Assembly: GCF_000600975.2 (NCBI RefSeq)
Contig: NZ_KK088653.1
Span: 558,501-622,500 of the forward strand
Origin: Limimaricola hongkongensis DSM 17492
GTDB taxonomy: Bacteria; Pseudomonadota; Alphaproteobacteria; Rhodobacterales; Rhodobacteraceae
Length of the DNA: 64,000 nucleotides
Direction: 5' to 3'
The notes under the pieces are model-generated. The model had not been told where the DNA came from and did no database searches. It was given only the letters and a program-made list of their open reading frames with translations. The position numbers were made by a program, and so were the translations under genes. This document shows, piece by piece, positions 18,160 to 26,691 of the stretch (its first letter is position 1; each line of letters starts with the position of its first letter).

Positions 18160-19134
18160 TCAGCCGAAATGCGCGGCGATGCGGTCGAGGCGCGCGCCCC
18201 GCGTCGCGGCATCCTCGATCAGAAGCTCGTGCCGTCCGCCTTCGACGATCTCGAATTCCGCACCGGGCCAGCGCCGCATCCGGTCGCGCACGCGGGCCGA
18301 ATCGACGACCCATTCCTCGTCGCCGAGCAGGGTCAGGCAGGGGATGTCGGGCGAGGGCAGACGCGCCAGAGCCCGGGTTTCGCGCAGCGCCTCGTGCAGC
18401 CAGTGCAGCGACGGCGCGGCAAGGCCCAGCTCGGGATGCGCCGCGACCTGCGCGCGCACCCAGTCGAAGCTTTCCGCATCGCGGGTCAGCATGTTGGCCT
18501 CGGCCGCCTCGGCCGCCTCCTCCAGCGTGGCCGAGCGCCCCGGCGAGGGCAGGTGCGACAGCCCGACGAGCCGCGAGGCGCTGCTCAGCCCCCAGGCGGC
18601 GGCGCGCAGGGTGGGACGCATCAGCACCCCCCACATCGGCGCGGTGAAGCAGGCGGTGGCAAAGGGGGTACGACGCATCAGCGCCCTGAGCCCGATGCAG
18701 CCGCCCATCGAATGCGCCAGCATGTGATAGGGTTCGGGCAGTCCCAGCCCGCGGACATGCGCCAGCAGCGCGTCGAGATCGGCCTGGTAATCGGAAAAGC
18801 TGTCGACATGGCCGCGCGCCGCGTTGTCATGGGAGCGGTCCGACAGGCCCTGGCCGCGCCAGTCGAGCGTGGCACAGCCATAGCCGCGCGCCACGAGATC
18901 GGTCGCGATGCGGCCGTATTTCTCGGCATATTCGGTCCGGCCCGTCAGGATCAGCACCGTGCCGCGTGGGGCGGGGCCGGTGCATGGGGCGGGATCGGTG
19001 CGCGTCTGCGGGCCGGGCCAGTGCACCGCCCGCAGACGCGGCCCGTCGGCGGCGGCGATCCAATGCGCCACCGCCGGGCCGCCGGCCACATCCGCAAAGA
19101 ACGGCGCGGCCGAACGGCCCGCGCCGTCAGCCAA
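18160..19134 (-). CDS. Alpha/beta hydrolase, PldB-like lysophospholipase
   Basis: 324 residues. The GxSxG elbow is AHSMGG; the oxyanion region is LTGRTEYAEKYGR; acid and histidine lie in LLGDEEWVVD and EGGRHELLIE, as in monoacylglycerol-lipase/PldB proteins. The start is taken as TTG at 19134, overlapping the end of the SCP2 gene by eight bases, because homologues begin near APFFADVAGGP; no ATG precedes that segment. The coupling suggests a lipid-related two-gene unit with SCP2. The substrate (lysophospholipid or monoglyceride) is inference. Confidence 0.8.
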   Translation of the reverse strand: MADGAGRSAAPFFADVAGGPAVAHWIAAADGPRLRAVHWPGPQTRTDPAPCTGPAPRGTVLILTGRTEYAEKYGRIATDLVARGYGCATLDWRGQGLSDRSHDNAARGHVDSFSDYQADLDALLAHVRGLGLPEPYHMLAHSMGGCIGLRALMRRTPFATACFTAPMWGVLMRPTLRAAAWGLSSASRLVGLSHLPSPGRSATLEEAAEAAEANMLTRDAESFDWVRAQVAAHPELGLAAPSLHWLHEALRETRALARLPSPDIPCLTLLGDEEWVVDSARVRDRMRRWPGAEFEIVEGGRHELLIEDAATRGARLDRIAAHFG

Positions 19135-19420
19135 GGACCGCCGCCAGCTTCATGGCGAGCCCCATGTCGCCATCGATCGAAAGCTTGCCCTGCATGAAGG
19201 CGGCGGTCGGGTCGAGATCGCCTTCGAGAATCGACTGGAACGTCTCGGCACCGGCGGTGAGCGTCACCTCGGCCTCCTCGTCGCCCGCCCGTGCGCCGGC
19301 CTCGTCGATCATGATCGCGCCCTCGTCCGAGATCACGAACTTGGCCGGGCCGCCCTCGAGACCGTCGCCGTCCATCTTGGCGTTGAGCGCCGTCACCGCC
19401 TGGCTCACCAGTTCACTCAT
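19127..19420 (-). CDS. SCP2 sterol-binding-domain protein
   Basis: 97 residues, a single SCP2/sterol-carrier domain: KFVISDEGAIMIDEAG, AEVTLTAGAETFQSILEG and the C-terminal AAFMQGKLSIDGDMGLAMKL match the fold, which has a hydrophobic tunnel for acyl chains or lipids. ATG at 19420 has AAGGA six bases upstream. It overlaps the PldB-like hydrolase gene downstream. A cytosolic lipid-carrier role is probable; no ligand can be named. Confidence 0.88.
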   Translation of the reverse strand: MSELVSQAVTALNAKMDGDGLEGGPAKFVISDEGAIMIDEAGARAGDEEAEVTLTAGAETFQSILEGDLDPTAAFMQGKLSIDGDMGLAMKLAAVLG

Positions 19421-19524
19421 CGTGTCGTCCTTCGCGTTGGCGACGACCGGGATGGCCGCCGATCTGGTCGTTGTGATGGGGGTGCCTCTGGTCTCGGCCC
19501 GGACGCGCCCCTACACTAGGGACT

Positions 19525-20088
19525 ATGGGTGCAAGAATTCTTCCCTTCAAACCTGTCCTCGCGGCATTGGCGATCGGCCTCGCGGTTGTGTCCCCCGTGC
19601 AGGCGCAGGAGGATGACGGCGTGGCCGGTTTGTTCGAACGATTGCAGGCCGCCAGCCCCGAGCAAACGCCCGAACTGGCGGCCGAGATCCGCGCCGCGTG
19701 GTCGCGCAGCGGCTCGGCGGCGATCGACCTTCTGGTGGAGCGCGGGCGCGAGGCGCTGGGCGCGGGCGACCGGCAGGCCGCGATCGAGCATCTGACCGCC
19801 GCGCTCGACCATGCGCCGGGCTTCGCCGAGGCGCATGTGCTGCGCGCCAACGCCTATTATCTCGCCGGTCTCACCGGCCCCGCCATCGACGATCTGCGCC
19901 GCGCGCTCGACAGCGAGCCGCGCCATTTCGGCGCGCTGCAGGGCTTTGCCGCGCTGCTCGAGGAGATCGGCCGCCCCGAGGATGCCCGCGAGGTCTGGGG
20001 CCGGGTGCTGGCGCTCATGCCGCAGGATGCCCGGGCCATCGAGGCCGCGCGCCGCCTCGACATCATGCTCGGCGGCCGCACGCTCTGA
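19525..20088 (+). CDS. Exported TPR-repeat protein
   Basis: 187 residues. A signal peptide ends at AQA (~residue 28; VLAALAIGLAVVSPVQAQ). Two to three TPR units follow (IDLLVERGREALGAGDRQAAIEHLTAAL, AEAHVLRANAYYLAG, GALQGFAALLEEIGRPEDAREVWGRVL). It probably acts in the periplasm as a protein-interaction scaffold. ATG at 19525 is only seven bases after the candidate -10 TACACT (19512-19517), and no ribosome site is visible, so the message may be leaderless or nearly so. The helicase gene follows after 39 bases. Function unknown. Confidence 0.78.
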   Translation: MGARILPFKPVLAALAIGLAVVSPVQAQEDDGVAGLFERLQAASPEQTPELAAEIRAAWSRSGSAAIDLLVERGREALGAGDRQAAIEHLTAALDHAPGFAEAHVLRANAYYLAGLTGPAIDDLRRALDSEPRHFGALQGFAALLEEIGRPEDAREVWGRVLALMPQDARAIEAARRLDIMLGGRTL

Positions 20089-20127
20089 TCTTTTCCGCCC
20101 CGTTTTCGGGCGATCACAGGACTTTTC

Positions 20128-23001
20128 ATGACCCCCTCCCGTATCGGTGCCGTGCTCGGCCCCACCAATACCGGCAAGACGCATTACGCGATCGAGCGGA
20201 TGCTAGCCTATCGCTCGGGCATCATCGGCCTGCCGCTGCGGCTTCTGGCCCGCGAGGTCTATGACCGCATCGTCAAGGCGCGCGGCCCTTCGGTCGTGGC
20301 GCTGGTGACGGGCGAGGAGCGGATCGTGCCGCCGCGCGCCGCCTACTGGGTCTGCACCGTCGAGGCGATGCCCGAAATGGATGCCGATTTTCTTGCCATC
20401 GACGAAATCCAGCTTTGCGCCGATCCCGAGCGCGGCCATGTCTTCACCGACCGGCTGCTGCGCGCGCGCGGCCGCTACGAGACGCTGTTTCTCGGCTCCG
20501 AAACCATGGGCCCGGCGATTCGCAGCCTCGTGCCCGAGGCCGAGACGATGCGCCGCGACCGGCTCTCGACGCTGAGCTATGCGGGCTCGAAGAAGCTCAG
20601 CCGGATGCCCGAGCGCTCGGCCATCGTCGGGTTTTCGGTCGACAGCGTCTATGCCATCGCCGAGCTGATCCGCCGCCAGAAGGGCGGGGCGGCGGTGGTG
20701 ATGGGCGCCTTGTCACCGCGCACCCGCAACGCGCAGGTGGAGATGTACCAGAATGGCGATGTCGACTACCTCGTCGCCACCGACGCGATCGGCATGGGGC
20801 TCAATCTCGATATCGGCCACGTGGCGTTCTCGTCGCTGGTCAAGTTCGACGGCCACAAGATGCGCCATCTCGCCCCCGACGAGCTGGCGCAGATCGCGGG
20901 CCGGGCCGGGCGGCACCGCACCAATGGCAGCTTCGGCGTCACCGGCGAGGCGCCGCCCCTGGACGAAGAGGTGATCGAGGCGATCGAGAACCACCAGTTC
21001 CGGCCCGTCACCCGGCTGTTCTGGCGCAATTCGGACCTGCAGTTCGGCTCGCTCAAGCGGCTGATCCAGACGCTGGAAAGCCGCACCAACAACCCGTGGC
21101 TGGGCCGGGTGCGCGAAAGCGACGATCTCGCGGCGCTCAAATCGCTCGCCGCCGACCCGGTGATGCAAAGCCGCGCGCATGACGGCTCCTCGGTGCGGCT
21201 GTTGTGGGATGTCTGCCGCCTGCCGGACTTTCGCGGCATCGGGCGGGGCGAACATGCCGACATGGTCGGCCAGATCTTCGCGCATCTGCAGGATCGGGGG
21301 CGCATCCCCGACGACTGGTTCGCCAAGCGGATCGAGCGGATCGACCGCACCGATGGCGACATCGACGCGTTGTCGAAACGGCTGGCCTATATCCGCACAT
21401 GGACCTATGTGGCCCAGCGCCGCGGCTGGGTCGGGGACGAAAGCCATTGGCGCGAGATCACGCGCGGAGTAGAAGATCGCCTGTCGGATGCGCTGCATGG
21501 CGCTCTGACGCAAAGATTCGTGGATCGGCGGACCAGCGTTCTGGCCCGGCGGCTCAAGCAGAAGGAGGTCATGGTGGCCGAAGTGACAGACAACGGCGAC
21601 GTGACGGTCGAGGGCGAATTCGTCGGACGGCTGGAAGGATTCCGGTTCCGCGCCGACAAGGCGAACGGCCCGGACGAAGCGAAAACGCTGCGGCAGGCGG
21701 CGGACAAGGCGCTCGCGCCGCAGTTCCACCTGCGGGCGGACCGCTTCTACAACGCGCCCGACACCGAGATCGACGTGACCGAACAGGGCGGCCTGATGTG
21801 GGGCGCCTCGGCCGTGGGCAAGCTGGTGTCCGGCGCGGACCCGTTCAAGCCGCAGGTCGTGGCCTATGTCGACGAGGAAGCCGGCACCGAGATCACCGAC
21901 AAGGTGAAGCGGCGTCTGCAGCATTTCATCGACCGCAAGATCGCCGCGACGCAGGAGCCCCTGCTGGCGTTGGGCGCGGACGAGGCGCTGACCGGGCAGG
22001 CCAAGGGCTTTGCCTATCGCATGGTCGAGAATTTCGGCATCATCCCGCGCGGCGAGGTCGCCGACGAGGTGCGCGCGCTCGACCAGGAGGCACGCGGCGC
22101 TCTGCGCAAGCACGGCATCCGTTTCGGCCAGTTCACCGTGTTCATGCCGGCGCTCTTGAAGCCCGCGCCGACGCGCATCCGCCTCGTGCTCTGGGCGCTG
22201 TCGAAGGGGCTGCAGGAGTTTCCCGAAACGCCGCCGCCGGGGCTCGTCACCGTGCCCGCCACGCGCGGTGCCGCGCCGGGTTACTATGCCATGGCGGGCT
22301 ACCGCGCCGCCGGTGAACGGGCGATCCGCATCGACATGCTGGAGCGTCTGGCCGACATGCTGCGCGACCGCGACAGCAAGGGCGGCTTCGAGGCGGTGCC
22401 CGACATGCTGTCGATCACCGGCCTGACGCTGGAGCAGTTCGCCGAGCTGATGTCGGGGCTGGGCTACCGCGCCGAAAAGGGCGAACGGCCCAAGGCCAAG
22501 CCCGCCAAGGCCGCCGCCGCGCCGCAGGAGGACGTGCCGGGCGAGACCCCCGACACCACGCCGCCCGCGCCCGAGGGGCCGGACGTGCCGGGCAACACCC
22601 CGCCCGAGACGCCGGACCAACCCGAGACGCCGGGTATCACGCCGCCCGACGCGCCCGAGCAGCCGGACCTGCCGAACGAGACGCCGGAGGCGCCCCGCGC
22701 AGCCGGACAATGCCCCCGCCAGCCCCACGGACGTGCCGGGCACCGAGCCCGATCCCGCGCCCGCCGAAGTGCCCGGCGGCACGCCCGATCGCGGCCCCGC
22801 GCCCGCGCCCGACGAGATGCCCGACAGCGACCCGCCCGCGGGCATCCCGGCCGGCACCCCGACGGAAATCCCGCCGGGCACCATCGCCGTGGGCGAGACC
22901 GCGCCTGCGACGCCCGAGGAGACCGCCGCGGCCGAGGCGGCCGAGATGGAGACCTTCTATACCTTCACATGGGCCGGGCGCGGGCAGCGCCGGGGCGGTG
23001 A
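20128..23001 (+). CDS. SUV3-like DExH RNA helicase (C-terminus out of frame as read)
   Basis: 957 residues as read. P-loop GPTNTGKTHYAI is Walker A, IDEIQ is the DExH box, and IAGRAGRHR is motif VI, in the pattern of SUPV3L1 helicases of the mitochondrial degradosome. An accessory region follows to residue ~790, then a Pro/Thr/Glu-rich tail with repeated PxTP-like units. At the C-run 22693-22696 the reading frame is lost: from there the given frame yields an Arg-rich tail ending at 23001, whereas the +1 frame continues the repeat and a basic, conserved-looking end to 23248. One extra C would explain it, giving an intact protein of about 1039 residues. The S4 gene then starts at the stop (TTGA). 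Confidence 0.85.
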   Translation: MTPSRIGAVLGPTNTGKTHYAIERMLAYRSGIIGLPLRLLAREVYDRIVKARGPSVVALVTGEERIVPPRAAYWVCTVEAMPEMDADFLAIDEIQLCADPERGHVFTDRLLRARGRYETLFLGSETMGPAIRSLVPEAETMRRDRLSTLSYAGSKKLSRMPERSAIVGFSVDSVYAIAELIRRQKGGAAVVMGALSPRTRNAQVEMYQNGDVDYLVATDAIGMGLNLDIGHVAFSSLVKFDGHKMRHLAPDELAQIAGRAGRHRTNGSFGVTGEAPPLDEEVIEAIENHQFRPVTRLFWRNSDLQFGSLKRLIQTLESRTNNPWLGRVRESDDLAALKSLAADPVMQSRAHDGSSVRLLWDVCRLPDFRGIGRGEHADMVGQIFAHLQDRGRIPDDWFAKRIERIDRTDGDIDALSKRLAYIRTWTYVAQRRGWVGDESHWREITRGVEDRLSDALHGALTQRFVDRRTSVLARRLKQKEVMVAEVTDNGDVTVEGEFVGRLEGFRFRADKANGPDEAKTLRQAADKALAPQFHLRADRFYNAPDTEIDVTEQGGLMWGASAVGKLVSGADPFKPQVVAYVDEEAGTEITDKVKRRLQHFIDRKIAATQEPLLALGADEALTGQAKGFAYRMVENFGIIPRGEVADEVRALDQEARGALRKHGIRFGQFTVFMPALLKPAPTRIRLVLWALSKGLQEFPETPPPGLVTVPATRGAAPGYYAMAGYRAAGERAIRIDMLERLADMLRDRDSKGGFEAVPDMLSITGLTLEQFAELMSGLGYRAEKGERPKAKPAKAAAAPQEDVPGETPDTTPPAPEGPDVPGNTPPETPDQPETPGITPPDAPEQPDLPNETPEAPRAAGQCPRQPHGRAGHRARSRARRSARRHARSRPRARARRDARQRPARGHPGRHPDGNPAGHHRRGRDRACDARGDRRGRGGRDGDLLYLHMGRARAAPGR

Positions 23002-23248
23002 GGGCGGCAAGGGCCGCCGCCATGGCGGCAAGCCCGACGGCGCGCGCAAGGAGGGCGGCGCGCCGCGCGGTGCCAAGGGCAAGCCGAACGGCAAGGGCGA
23101 GGGGCGCGGCGACGGCAAGCGCCGCGGTCCCAAGGGCGATCGCGACGACCAGCGTCCGCGCAACTTCTCCTCGCAGCCCGCGCGCGAGAAGAAGATCGAC
23201 CCCGACAACCCCTTCGCCGCCGCGCTCGCGGGCTTCAAGCGCGATTGA
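22694..23248 (+). pseudogene. Displaced 3' end of the SUV3-like helicase gene
   Basis: This +1 frame starts PAQPDNAPASPTDVPGTEP, continuing the Pro/Thr-rich repeats of the upstream frame. It proceeds through METFYTFTWAGRGQRRG, a Gly/Lys/Arg-rich basic stretch, and ends DPDNPFAAALAGFKRD. Helicase homologues in this group end this way. It has no plausible start of its own and is best read as part of the helicase gene. Removing one C at 22693-22696 joins the two pieces in frame. Confidence 0.75.
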
Positions 23249-23583
23249 GCCGGGGCGAGGCGAACCCTGCCGAGGCGCGGCGCGAGACGCTGCGCCTCGA
23301 CAAATGGCTCTGGCAGGCCCGGTTCTTCAAGACCCGGAGCCTTGCCGCCGCGCTCGTCTCCAAGGGGCGGGTGCGGGTCAACGGACAGCCCGCCGCGCGC
23401 CCCTCGCGCGGGGTGGGGACGGGCGACGTTCTGACCTTTCCGCAGGGCCGGGCGATCCGCGTGGTGCGCATCCTCGCGCTCGGGGAACGGCGCGGCCCGG
23501 CCAGCGAGGCGCAGGGTCTTTACGACGATCTCGACCCGCCCGGTCACGGTGATGGCCATGAGGCGCCGGCGGCGCTTGAATGA
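23245..23583 (+). CDS. S4-domain RNA-binding protein (Hsp15-like)
   Basis: 112 residues. S4 domain at residues ~14-62: LRLDKWLWQARFFKTRSLAAALVSKGRVRVNG is the signature shared with Hsp15 (HslR), which recycles stalled 50S subunits carrying peptidyl-tRNA. TTG at 23245 overlaps the helicase stop (TTGA), suggesting coupling. The Gly/His-rich C-terminus is poorly conserved. The association with an RNA helicase supports a ribosome or RNA role; whether it is a true HslR is inference. Confidence 0.85.
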   Translation: MSRGEANPAEARRETLRLDKWLWQARFFKTRSLAAALVSKGRVRVNGQPAARPSRGVGTGDVLTFPQGRAIRVVRILALGERRGPASEAQGLYDDLDPPGHGDGHEAPAALE

Positions 23584-23604
23584 CCCCGCGCTCTGCTCTA
23601 GCTA
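23576..23604 (+). promoter_or_regulatory. Candidate fdxA promoter
   Basis: TTGAAT and TAGCTA are separated by exactly 17 bases. The -35 overlaps the S4 gene's stop codon. The expected start of transcription is about 22 bases before the fdxA ATG. Confidence 0.6.
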
Positions 23605-23632
23605 GGCCGCAACAAGCATCGAGGGCCCGCCA

Positions 23633-23968
23633 ATGACCTACGTCGTCAAGGACAACTGCATCGCCTGCAAGTACACGGATTGCGTCGAGGTCTGCCCCGT
23701 CGACTGCTTCTACGAAGGCGAGAACATGCTCGTCATCCATCCCGACGAATGCATCGATTGTGGCGTCTGCGAGCCCGAATGCCCGGCCGACGCGATCCGG
23801 CCCGACACCGAGCCGGATGTCGAGAAATGGGTCGAGTTCAACCGCAAATACTCCGAGATCTGGCCCGTCATCGTCACCAAGAAGGATCCGCTGCCCGGCG
23901 CCGAGGAAATGGACGGCAAAGAGGGCAAGATGGAGATGTTCTCGGAGAAGCCCGGCGAGGGCGGCTGA
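23633..23968 (+). CDS. fdxA: 7Fe ferredoxin (FdxA type)
   Basis: 111 residues, [3Fe-4S][4Fe-4S] electron carrier. Cysteines at 9, 12, 17 and 21 plus 40, 43, 46 and 50 give the two cluster-binding sets of the Azotobacter FdI class; C12 and C17 around KYTD is the 3Fe-type variant. An additional Cys at 25 is present. The C-terminal extension [15 protein letters not shown] is characteristic of this subgroup. ATG at 23633 follows GAGGGCCCGCC. It is transcribed from its own likely promoter and ends in an intrinsic terminator. The redox partner is not indicated. Confidence 0.93.
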   Translation: MTYVVKDNCIACKYTDCVEVCPVDCFYEGENMLVIHPDECIDCGVCEPECPADAIRPDTEPDVEKWVEFNRKYSEIWPVIVTKKDPLPGAEEMDGKEGKMEMFSEKPGEGG

Positions 23969-24000
23969 CGCCGCCGCCCGGCATTCGCACGGCGCCTGCG

Positions 24001-24028
24001 CGTCCCCGCTTTCGCCGGGGGCGTTTTT
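24001..24028 (+). terminator. Intrinsic terminator after fdxA
   Basis: CGTCCCCG (24001-24008) pairs with CGGGGGCG (24016-24023), one T-G wobble, seven-base loop, followed by TTTTT. Confidence 0.75.
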
Positions 24029-24159
24029 GTGGTATGCTGTTTCGGTAATGCTGCTGAAAACCTGATCCCATCTGGCCGTAGCTGCGCCTGACGGACCTTA
24101 CGGTTCGCCGGGCTCTTTTCGTGTCGAACGTCCGGTGAGGATCTCCCAGGAAGGACATC

Positions 24160-24672
24160 ATGAGCAAGAAGAAGAACGAATTCCGTCCCGATGATTTCGT
24201 CGTCTACCCCGCGCATGGCGTCGGCAAGATCGTCTCGATCGAGGAGCAGGAAGTGGCAGGCATGTCGCTCGAGCTTTTCGTGATCTCCTTCGAAAAGGAC
24301 AAGATGACGCTGCGCGTGCCGACCCACAAGGCCACCGAGGCCGGTCTGCGCTCGCTGTCCTCGCCCGACGTCGTGGCCCATGCGCTCAAGACCCTCAAGG
24401 GCAAGGCCAAGGTCAAGAAGGCGATGTGGTCGCGCCGCGCGCAGGAATACGAGCAGAAGATCAATTCCGGCGACCTGATCGCCATCGCCGAAGTGGTGCG
24501 CGACCTGCACCGCGCCGACGACCAGCGCGAGCAGTCCTATTCCGAGCGCCAGCTCTACGAGGCCGCGCTCGAGCGGCTGATCCGCGAGATCGCCGCCGTC
24601 TCGGGCAATGACGAGACCGCCGCCGCCCGCGAGATCGACGGCGTGCTGGTCAACCGCGCCGCCGCCGCCTGA
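24160..24672 (+). CDS. carD: CarD-family transcription factor
   Basis: 170 residues. The N-terminal RNA-polymerase-interaction (CdnL/Mfd-RID-like) Tudor domain covers residues ~8-65 (FRPDDFVVYPAHGVGKI...), followed by an all-helical DNA-binding domain containing the basic patch KVKKAMWSRRAQEYEQKINSGDL. CarD proteins stabilise the sigma70 open complex, notably at rRNA and growth promoters, and are widely conserved in Rhodobacterales. ATG at 24160 has AGGAAGG upstream. The 191-base gap from fdxA holds the fdxA terminator and a weak -10-like TATGCT at 24033. It ends in a strong terminator. Confidence 0.93.
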   Translation: MSKKKNEFRPDDFVVYPAHGVGKIVSIEEQEVAGMSLELFVISFEKDKMTLRVPTHKATEAGLRSLSSPDVVAHALKTLKGKAKVKKAMWSRRAQEYEQKINSGDLIAIAEVVRDLHRADDQREQSYSERQLYEAALERLIREIAAVSGNDETAAAREIDGVLVNRAAAA

Positions 24673-24694
24673 TTCCCGAAGCGTCGGGAAAGAG

Positions 24695-24723
24695 AGGGCC
24701 GTGCCGAAAGGCGCGGCCCTTTG
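24695..24723 (+). terminator. Intrinsic terminator after carD
   Basis: An 11-bp stem (24695-24705 with 24710-24720, one G-T pair) closed by a GAAA tetraloop and followed by TTTG. Very stable. Confidence 0.85.
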
Positions 24724-24752
24724 TCGTGGCACGTGACCGCACCGGGGCGCCG

Positions 24753-24815
24753 GCGTATTTTCGGAATGGTGAAGCCGGAGCGTCCCGCTCCCCTTTCACC
24801 ATTCCTCAAATACGC
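24753..24815. repeat. Nested palindrome, REP-like (GCGTATTT...AAATACGC)
   Basis: Outer arms 24753-24773 and 24795-24815 are 21 bases each and match at 19 positions as inverted repeats (GCGTATTT..GGAATGGTGAA). The loop holds a second perfect hairpin, GGAGCG-tcc-CGCTCC. It lies between carD's terminator and the purD stop. A related half-arm, GCGTATTTGGGGAA, occurs at 31428. This looks like a dispersed palindromic repeat. Confidence 0.7.
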
Positions 24816-24846
24816 GAATGCCGGGCGGCGGCCCGGTGCGCTCCGC

Positions 24847-26121
24847 TCAGGCGTCCTGCGGCAAGGCCCGCCAGCCGATGTCGCGGCGGCAGAATCCCTC
24901 TGGCCAGTCGATCGCATCGACCATCCGGTAGGCCGCGTCGCGCGCCTGCGCCAGCGTCTCGCCTCGCGCCGTGACGTTGAGCACGCGGCCGCCATTGGCG
25001 GTGATCCGGCCCTCCCGCGCGGCCGTGCCCGCATGGAACACCATGGCCGAGGCGCTTTCTTCCTGCGCGTCGAGACCTCGGATCTCGGAGCCCTTGTCAT
25101 AGCTGCCGGGATAGCCCTTGGCCGCCAGCACCACGGTGAGCGCGTGATCCTCGGCCCATTGCGCCTCGACCGCGTCGAGCCGCCCCTCGGCGCAGGCCTG
25201 GATCAGGTCGAGCGCCTGGCCCCCGAGCCGCATCATCAGCACCTGGCATTCGGGATCGCCGAAGCGGACATTGTATTCGACGAGCCGCGGCTGCCCGTCC
25301 TCGATCATCAGCCCGGCATACAGCACGCCTTGATAGGGCGTGCCGCGCCGCGCCATTTCGTGCATGGTCGGGCGGATGATCTCGTCGAGCGCCTTCTGCG
25401 CCACTGCCGCATCGAGGATCGGGGCGGGGGAATAGGCGCCCATGCCGCCGGTGTTGGGGCCGGTGTCACCATCGCCCACGCGCTTGTGATCCTGCGCCGT
25501 GCCGATCGGCAGCACCGTTTCGCCATCGACCAGCACGAAGAAGCTGGCCTCTTCGCCCTCCATGAATTCCTCGATCACCACCTCTGAGCCTGCCGCGCCG
25601 AATTCGCCGCCGAACATGTGATCGAGCGCCGAGGCCGCCGCGTCGCGTTCGGTCGCGACCACGACGCCCTTGCCGGCGGCCAGCCCGTCGGCCTTGATGA
25701 CGATCGGCATCTTCTGCTTGGCGAGGTAGCCGCGCGCCGCCTCGAGATCGGTGAAATGCGCATAGGCGGCCGTCGGCGCATGCGCCGCGTCGCAGATCGC
25801 CTTGGTGAAGCTCTTGGAGCTTTCGAGCCGGGCCGCCGCCGCCGAGGGGCCGAACACCTTGAGCCCGGCGGCGCGGCAGGCATCCGCCACCCCGGCGGCC
25901 AGCGGCGCCTCGGGACCGATGATGACGAGATCGACCGAGTTGTCGGAGGCAAAGCCCGCCACCGCGTCGCCGTCGAGGATGTCGATCGCGGCGCATTCGG
26001 CGATCTGCGCGATCCCGGCATTGCCGGGGGCGACGATCAGCCGGTCGCATTTGGGGTTTTGCAGCACCGCCCAGGCGATCGCATGTTCGCGTCCGCCGGA
26101 CCCGAGGATGAGAATGTTCAT
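24847..26121 (-). CDS. purD: Phosphoribosylamine-glycine ligase
   Basis: 424 residues, ATP-grasp enzyme of purine synthesis that joins phosphoribosylamine and glycine to GAR. N-terminal MNILILGSGGREHAIAW, the ATP-grasp blocks LAAGKGVVVATERDAA and VLYAGLMIEDGQPRLVEYNVRFGDPE, and VLAAKGYPGSYDKG are all present. Length is typical. ATG at 26121 has CAGGAGACGCG upstream. Monocistronic, with a clear promoter at 26157-26185. Confidence 0.96.
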   Translation of the reverse strand: MNILILGSGGREHAIAWAVLQNPKCDRLIVAPGNAGIAQIAECAAIDILDGDAVAGFASDNSVDLVIIGPEAPLAAGVADACRAAGLKVFGPSAAAARLESSKSFTKAICDAAHAPTAAYAHFTDLEAARGYLAKQKMPIVIKADGLAAGKGVVVATERDAAASALDHMFGGEFGAAGSEVVIEEFMEGEEASFFVLVDGETVLPIGTAQDHKRVGDGDTGPNTGGMGAYSPAPILDAAVAQKALDEIIRPTMHEMARRGTPYQGVLYAGLMIEDGQPRLVEYNVRFGDPECQVLMMRLGGQALDLIQACAEGRLDAVEAQWAEDHALTVVLAAKGYPGSYDKGSEIRGLDAQEESASAMVFHAGTAAREGRITANGGRVLNVTARGETLAQARDAAYRMVDAIDWPEGFCRRDIGWRALPQDA

Positions 26122-26156
26122 GATCGCGTCTCCTGCGCCGCTTGTCGTCAGGGCCG

Positions 26157-26185
26157 CTTCTATGCGCGTGGTGCCGCAGGGGCAA
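26157..26185 (-). promoter_or_regulatory. Candidate purD promoter
   Basis: On the minus strand TTGCCC, 17 bases, TAGAAG; about 36 bases before the ATG. The same hexamers and spacing occur before ctaD. Confidence 0.6.
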
Positions 26186-26288
26186 TGACATGGCCGACCG
26201 GCCGGTTCGAGCCGATTGTCGAAAAAATGCTTGGCCTTGGCGTCTGCTCGGTGGCATGCAGCGCACGAACAATTCAGGTGAATGGTTG

Positions 26289-26651
26289 ATGTTTGGTCGA
26301 AATCTTGTGATCTCCCTGGTCGCCGCCATGGTCGTTTCTGTCTCCGGCGTTCGGGCGGATCACGCCTCGCTTTCGGACATCTTCATGCACCTGCCTCCTG
26401 CCGAGCGGCGCGTGGTGCAGGTGGAGTTGATGCGGGGCGGTTTCTATGAAGGCCCGCTCGACGCCGCCTGGAGCGATGCGACCTCGCTTGCGCTGTTCGG
26501 TGCCGCGGATTTCCTGTCAACGCAGGCCCGCGTCGACGCCCGGCCCGACATGAGCTCGCCCGAGGGAATCGCGGCCTTTCTGTCCGCCTTGTCGCAGCGG
26601 GCCTATGCGGACCGGCTCTATGGGGAGAAACGCGGCGCGACGGGGTTCTAG
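26289..26651 (+). CDS. Small exported protein with peptidoglycan-binding-like fold
   Basis: 120 residues. Signal peptide MFGRNLVISLVAAMVVSVSGVRA. The mature part (LPPAERRVVQVELMRGGFYEGPLDAAWSDATSLAL) resembles one half of a PG_binding_1 domain, where a helix-helix pair surrounds GFY.GPLDG; here Ala replaces the usual Gly. ATG at 26289 is chosen because AGGTGA lies seven bases upstream; a longer frame starts earlier without merit. xseA follows after 40 bases. Peptidoglycan association is inference. Confidence 0.65.
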   Translation: MFGRNLVISLVAAMVVSVSGVRADHASLSDIFMHLPPAERRVVQVELMRGGFYEGPLDAAWSDATSLALFGAADFLSTQARVDARPDMSSPEGIAAFLSALSQRAYADRLYGEKRGATGF

Positions 26652-26691
26652 CCCCGTTGCCCCCTGCGCCGGGCTGGTGCAGACAGGTCGC

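Noticed and set aside
23002-23248. Separate small gene starting at 22733 (MPGTEPDPAP...)
   Set aside because: It has no ribosome site and continues the helicase repeats; it is the displaced helicase 3' end.
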